From: CAYFQB01 sp964345225
Lineage (GTDB): Bacteria; Nitrospirota; Thermodesulfovibrionia; Thermodesulfovibrionales; UBA6898
DNA: 64,000 bases
NCBI GenBank assembly: GCA_964345225.1
Contig: CAYFQB010000032.1
Coordinates: 1 to 64,000, forward strand
Reading direction: 5' to 3'
Below the pieces are notes generated by a model. That model was not told the origin of the DNA. It worked only from the letters and a program-made list of their open reading frames with translations, and did no database searches. The stretch's first letter is position 1. Every line of letters starts with the position of its first letter. Position numbers and translations under genes: made by a program. Of this stretch, positions 60,198 through 64,000 are shown piece by piece.

Positions 60198-60499
60198 ATC
60201 TCCCGAGGAATGAAATTCATCTATATTAACATGAAATCTAAGGAATTTTATAAAAAAGATCTGCTACAGAATTATAATAATTAATGATTAAATTCGAACA
60301 ACCAAATTGTTTAATTGTCGATAATTATTAGAATTTATTCCTGAACCTGACAGGATCAGGTTTGAAATTTGTGATTTGTTTATTGGAACTCAATTTACCC
60401 TGTTAGAGAAATCCACCGATGAAATCGGTAGTAACTACCATAATTTAAACGTATACCGTTAGAAGACACAGTTCTTTTAACAGGGTTTACTGCATTAAG
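60198..60499. repeat. Copy D, long member of the GTAAACCCCGTT-arm family, in the gap before dnaG
   Basis: At 60393-60490, TTTACCCTGTTAGAGA and CTTTTAACAGGGTTTAC form outer arms about 98 bp apart; within are ACCGATGAAATCGGT (hairpin) and CCGTTAGAAGACACAG. This looks like a nested or expanded copy of the family. No promoter for dnaG can be named with confidence. Confidence 0.6.
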
Positions 60500-61486
60500 T
60501 TAATTAACCCTGCTTATCCTTTTAAATCCTGAACATTCGAAAATTTCAATTGTAGATTCTTTTCTCACCTTCGAATCAGACGAGTCTGACAGAATTTCAT
60601 CGAGAAGCAGGTTCAATCCAAGGTTGTCGCTCGATATATGGCCTGCAATTACAACATTCAGGTGATTTTTCTCAGCTTCTTTTCTATGATCTTCGCTTAA
60701 ATGCATTGCTACAATTGTGTTTATGCCAGCTGAGGTCAGGCTCTCAAATATATCTTTTGAGCCCTCGGTGCCTCCAGTCATATCAACAAATATCTTGCCC
60801 GCTTTCCTTGTCTTGGAACCTAAAACTATTTTTGGACCAGAACCGTTTTTCATGGCATTCTTGTATTCCGGTATATCCTTAAGTTGATCGAGAAGATTTG
60901 AAAGGGTATGGGGTTTAGTATTATCAAAAAGCTTCTGAAGAAAAGTAGCTACCATATTATCCGAAGGAGTATGTAAGCAAATAAAAGGAATCCCCAGAAG
61001 TTTTGCAGCATCAACTGCCCTTGTATGATTAACGGGCATGAGTCTTCTTTCAACCTCTTTAACCCTGCCTTCCATAAGGTCTTCTGCAATATTTATGGGC
61101 ACGCCGAATTTGTTTAAAATATCAGATTGCATGTGCATTACAGAATAAAGATTAGCATATGCCTTCCCTTCGGGATGATGTGACATTATAAGGTCAATTG
61201 ATTCCCCCCTGTTTTTCAGGGTTTCCGCAAGTAAAACTTCCCCGACCTCTATATCTATTCCAACAAGCATACTCTTAATCTCATCATCTTGATTGCCATT
61301 TAAAATACGAGAGTCAGAATAGGGATTTTTAAGCGATTCTACGTCAAACAGCTCTTTCTCTTCTGGCTTCAGTTCACTATATTCCTTTTCAATACGCTGC
61401 AGATCCTTTAATACAGTTTCCTTACCTCTGGGGTCATTATCAATTCCTGCAGCAATTGTTTTATGATACAGCTCTCCGAGTGTCAT
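60500..61486 (-). CDS. NIF3-like metal-dependent protein
   Basis: A 328-residue protein with NIF3/DUF34-type features: MLVGIDIEVGEVLL, IMSHHPEGKAY (metal-binding histidines), LHTPSDN, and the C-terminal VIAGHISSDNLGLNLLLDEI. Length is in the range of bacterial forms, but the N-terminal 70 residues are an extra helical piece. Family function is unsettled; GTP cyclohydrolase-like activity has been discussed. Six bases downstream of yqeY, so in the rpsU transcript. Confidence 0.82.
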   Translation of the reverse strand: MTLGELYHKTIAAGIDNDPRGKETVLKDLQRIEKEYSELKPEEKELFDVESLKNPYSDSRILNGNQDDEIKSMLVGIDIEVGEVLLAETLKNRGESIDLIMSHHPEGKAYANLYSVMHMQSDILNKFGVPINIAEDLMEGRVKEVERRLMPVNHTRAVDAAKLLGIPFICLHTPSDNMVATFLQKLFDNTKPHTLSNLLDQLKDIPEYKNAMKNGSGPKIVLGSKTRKAGKIFVDMTGGTEGSKDIFESLTSAGINTIVAMHLSEDHRKEAEKNHLNVVIAGHISSDNLGLNLLLDEILSDSSDSKVRKESTIEIFECSGFKRISRVN

Positions 61487-61491
61487 AATAT

Positions 61492-61947
61492 TTATTTTTT
61501 ATTAGAATGAAGCAGTTCTCTGACTCTTTTATTTACCCAACTACCGTCTGCAACACCTTTTATACGCGGCATCAGTATCTTCATAACTCTGCCGATATCT
61601 TTCTCGTCTTTAGCTGAAGATTCATTTATTGCTTGAATTATTATGCTCTCAAGCTCATCTGGAGAAAGCTGTTTAGGCATGTATGATTGAAGTATTGACA
61701 GCTCCTGCTTTTCCTGTTCTGCCAGATCCTCTCTACCACCTTTAGAAAATTGTTCAATAGATTCCCTTCGCTGTTTAGTCAGGGTTGAAAAAACTGAGAG
61801 GATCTCCTCATCAGAAAGCATCTGTCCCTTTTCGATCTCTTTATTCTTAATCGCAGCCTTAACCATTCTTAAGACAGATAACTTTAACTTATTAGTCTCT
61901 CTCAAAGCTTTTTTGAAATCTTCCTCAAGATTCTCCAGAAGAGACAT
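61492..61947 (-). CDS. yqeY: GatB/YqeY domain protein
   Basis: A 151-residue protein with the YqeY fold: an N-terminal helical domain (RETNKLKLSVLRMVKAAI, EEILSVFSTLTKQRRESI) and a C-terminal domain (LQSYMPKQLSPDELESII, MKILMPRIKGVADGSWVNK). The C-terminal domain resembles the tail of GatB. Commonly encoded after rpsU and before dnaG. Probably a tRNA-binding factor; precise role unknown. Confidence 0.95.
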   Translation of the reverse strand: MSLLENLEEDFKKALRETNKLKLSVLRMVKAAIKNKEIEKGQMLSDEEILSVFSTLTKQRRESIEQFSKGGREDLAEQEKQELSILQSYMPKQLSPDELESIIIQAINESSAKDEKDIGRVMKILMPRIKGVADGSWVNKRVRELLHSNKK

Positions 61948-61948
61948 T

Positions 61949-62146
61949 TTATCTTGTTGATATCCTGAGTCTTTTTAAGGCTTTCTGACGTGCGGCAATG
62001 GCCTTTTTCTTTTTCTTTACGCTAGGTTTATCGTAGTGCTCTCTTTTCTTAACCTCAGAGAGAATTCCCTCTTTTTCACACTGTTTTTTAAATCTTTTTA
62101 GCGCATTTTCGAACGAATCACTTTCACGCACCCTTATCAAGGGCAT
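61949..62146 (-). CDS. rpsU: Ribosomal protein S21
   Basis: A 65-residue basic protein of the small ribosomal subunit. RVRESDSFENALKRFKKQCE at the N-terminus is diagnostic, and a long basic C-terminal helix follows (KKKKKAIAARQKALKRL). It leads the rpsU-yqeY-nif3-dnaG-rpoD cluster, the macromolecular-synthesis arrangement known from many bacteria. One base separates it from yqeY. Confidence 0.97.
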   Translation of the reverse strand: MPLIRVRESDSFENALKRFKKQCEKEGILSEVKKREHYDKPSVKKKKKAIAARQKALKRLRISTR

Positions 62147-62612
62147 CCATTTATCACTCCCCCCTGTTTAAAAAATTTAAACAATTTTAGCAATTTAACC
62201 ACTTATGTGTCAATGCCGAAACTCTATATATAAGCAATCATTATTAAAGCTAAAAGTTCTATTTTCTCTAACCCAAAAATGAATTTCCTTATAAAAAGAA
62301 GTGGATTAAGTAATTGGACATATTCCTTCAATAATCAGCAGTGCTTTTCAAAGGGGCAAATATAATTGAATTTTAATTATCATTTACCCGCAAGTGTAAC
62401 GATACTAAAATAATATATGCAACGGAATAGATCAACTATTTTGTTTGTTCATGACTTGTACAGTTTAATAAGGCTAAATTTTTTGATACTCTATTAATGA
62501 GTTGAAAAATCAATTTAACTATGTTAGAGTTTCAGCAGATTTATTGGGCGCTGATGGCTCTTCACAGAAAATAAAACTATCAATTGCCACAAGAAGCACA
62601 TAAAATCTTGAT
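62147..62612. other. Divergent intergenic region between rpsU and the sensor kinase
   Basis: Contains CCCAAAAATGAATTTCC and TTATAAAAAGAAG at 62272-62296, a relative of 56694-56721. Read on the minus strand it has a TATAAG word about 125 bp before rpsU. No other element is recognised. Rest is AT-rich. Confidence 0.45.
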
Positions 62613-63734
62613 TTGCTGTCAGCTTATGCGGGAATTACATCCTTAGCATTTGAGGAAAAAACCAAATATCTTCTCAATCCCAACAATTTTAAAATAATGA
62701 TCTCTATTGATTCAATTATAAACAGCCTTAAAGAAACCATTATCTTTTTTGATAATAAAATAAAGATAATATACGTTAACAAAAGCGGCGAGGAGCTTTT
62801 TCGTAAAAGCTCGAAAGTTATCCTGGGGAAAAGACTTTCTCAATTAATAAACGGTAAGGAATCCATCTCACCATTAATTAAAAAAGCGTTAAAAGAAGGC
62901 CGTTCTTTTAGGGGAAAATCTGTAAATTTGAACATAGGACATATCATTAATATTGACTTCAATTTATCACCTTTCTTTATAGATGGCAAAATTAAAGGTG
63001 CCATAATGTCAATTTCAGAAAATATTACTGAACGAGAAGATTATGATTATGAGTTTAATTCAATCGATTATCTTCTCGGTGCTATTGCTCATGAAATAAA
63101 AAATCCTCTTGGAGGGATAAAAGGTGCTGCCCAGTTATTGCGTAATAAGACACAAAATGCGGGAATTAACGAATATGTTGATCTGATTATCAAAGAAACA
63201 CACAGACTAAATTCAATTCTTCAGGATTATCTTACGGCTTGTAAAAAACCTTCATTTAATCATGTAAATATCCACGAAGTTATAGAAAAGGCACTGTCCA
63301 TCATGAATATATCCATGAAAAAAACAGGGATCACATTAAAACGTCTCTATGACCCGAGTCTTCCAGATGTGCAGGGAGATGAGGGAAAACTTTTACAGGT
63401 CTTTTTAAATATCATTAAAAATGCAGTTGAATCAATGAAAAAAGGCGGCAAACTTGAAGTATCTACTTATCCTTCAAAGGAACTATTCAGGGAACAAGGC
63501 AAGATTAAGCGTATGGCACTAATATCATTTAAAGATACCGGGAAAGGAATTCCTGAAAATGAGGTTCAGAAGATATTTCTTCCTTTTTATACACGAAAGA
63601 AACGCGGGGCTGGCATAGGTCTTGCTATCTCTAAAAAGATCATTAAAGACCATGGGGGATTTATCAGGGTGATCAGGCATAAAAACAAGGGTACATCTTT
63701 TCATATATATATACCGTTTATTCAAAATGGATAA
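62613..63734 (+). CDS. NtrB-like PAS histidine kinase
   Basis: Up to 373 residues from TTG 62613; ATG 62697 is the other candidate and leaves the domains intact. PAS domain (IINSLKETIIFFDNKIKII region), HisKA with His in IAHEIKNPLGGIKGAAQLL, and HATPase_c with FKDTGKGIPENEV and GAGIGLAISKKII. No membrane segment, so it is cytosolic as in NtrB. It overlaps the next gene by eight bases, forming a two-component pair. Confidence 0.9.
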   Translation: MLSAYAGITSLAFEEKTKYLLNPNNFKIMISIDSIINSLKETIIFFDNKIKIIYVNKSGEELFRKSSKVILGKRLSQLINGKESISPLIKKALKEGRSFRGKSVNLNIGHIINIDFNLSPFFIDGKIKGAIMSISENITEREDYDYEFNSIDYLLGAIAHEIKNPLGGIKGAAQLLRNKTQNAGINEYVDLIIKETHRLNSILQDYLTACKKPSFNHVNIHEVIEKALSIMNISMKKTGITLKRLYDPSLPDVQGDEGKLLQVFLNIIKNAVESMKKGGKLEVSTYPSKELFREQGKIKRMALISFKDTGKGIPENEVQKIFLPFYTRKKRGAGIGLAISKKIIKDHGGFIRVIRHKNKGTSFHIYIPFIQNG

Positions 63735-64000
63735 AAAAATACTGTTAATAGATGACGATGAAAGTATAATCTGGGTTATTAAAAAAGCCCTTGAGCCCCT
63801 TGGCTATAAAATTACCTCTAGGACAAAACTTGCATCAGGCTTAAGGGCCGTTCAGGAAAAACCCCATGTAATATTACTTGATCTTGTTCTCCCTGACGGT
63901 GACGGGCTCGAAGGTTTAAGGGAAATACACTCTATTAATCCAGAAGCTATTGTCATAATGATCACTGCCCATGCCAAAATGCAAAGCACAATAACTGCCA
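63727..64000 (+). CDS. NtrC-type response regulator, truncated by window end
   Basis: The first 91 codons are visible and encode a receiver domain: acid pocket LLIDDDESI, acceptor Asp in VILLDLVLPDGDG, Thr in IVIMITAHAK. ATG overlaps the kinase stop (TAA at 63732-63734). The pairing with an NtrB-like kinase suggests an NtrC-type protein with AAA+ and HTH domains beyond the window; that part is inferred. Confidence 0.88.
   Translation, partial: MDKKILLIDDDESIIWVIKKALEPLGYKITSRTKLASGLRAVQEKPHVILLDLVLPDGDGLEGLREIHSINPEAIVIMITAHAKMQSTITA

Overview
The window reads as a chromosomal segment of an AT-rich, Gram-negative-type anaerobe or microaerophile. Evidence for a double membrane and its environment: lipobox lipoproteins, an OmpA-like protein, a RodZ-like protein, HtrA, System II (ResB/CcsA) cytochrome c maturation, NtrC-family two-component systems, PilZ and HD-GYP proteins. 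The mix best fits a Nitrospirota/Thermodesulfovibrionia-like lineage, with a deltaproteobacterial-type lineage as the alternative. This is inference from gene content; no rRNA is present. There is no prophage, integron or CRISPR.

Layout. 1-3145: a B12 importer operon (btuF-btuC-btuD, minus strand; btuD runs off the edge) behind a cobalamin riboswitch and terminator. 3388-11574: a TPR/membrane protein, an ABC-2 exporter pair, a HEAT-repeat protein paired with an HD-GYP protein, a DUF763 protein and an adenylate-kinase-like protein. 10942-14925: a thiamin operon (thiS-thiG-thiE-thiC plus the kinase-like gene) behind a TPP riboswitch whose terminator abuts the thiS start codon. 15033-28196: two lipoproteins, larB, gpsA, glnS, a VapBC-type toxin-antitoxin pair, a PrcB-like secreted protein, gltX, tilS, a PilZ-DUF4388-DnaJ-TPR protein and a RodZ-like protein. 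28329-32859: a beta-ketoacyl synthase facing a three-gene set (GNAT-type acyltransferase, serine-palmitoyltransferase-like enzyme, NAD-dependent reductase) that looks like a bacterial ceramide/sphingolipid locus. 32966-38790: a receiver protein, an NtrC-type regulator and a sensor kinase with a CxxCH heme motif, next to ccsA and resB. 38995-46613: a cupin, two zinc dehydrogenases flanking a UPF0182 membrane protein, a small conserved membrane protein and larC. 46687-55242: an OmpA lipoprotein, PilZ protein, HtrA protease, PiT phosphate transporter with its DUF47 partner, CysQ and a LysR regulator. 55301-62146: rnpB, a zinc-ribbon protein, tRNA-Ile2(CAU), and a macromolecular-synthesis cluster (rpsU, yqeY, nif3-like, dnaG, rpoD). 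62613-64000: an NtrB/NtrC-type pair, the second gene cut by the window end.

The most unusual feature is in the non-coding DNA. Five intergenic sites carry the same roughly 36-60 bp element built from alternating GTTAC/GTAAC words, always in the same orientation and always next to degenerate tandem arrays of 7-bp words and, at three sites, 9-bp words. The same 7-bp periodicity occurs inside two genes: the BtuF signal peptide and the ketosynthase at the sphingolipid-like locus. Copy change there would shift the frame. A second family of imperfect palindromes ending in GTAAACCCCGTT-like arms occurs at least four times. Neither family matches an element I can name.
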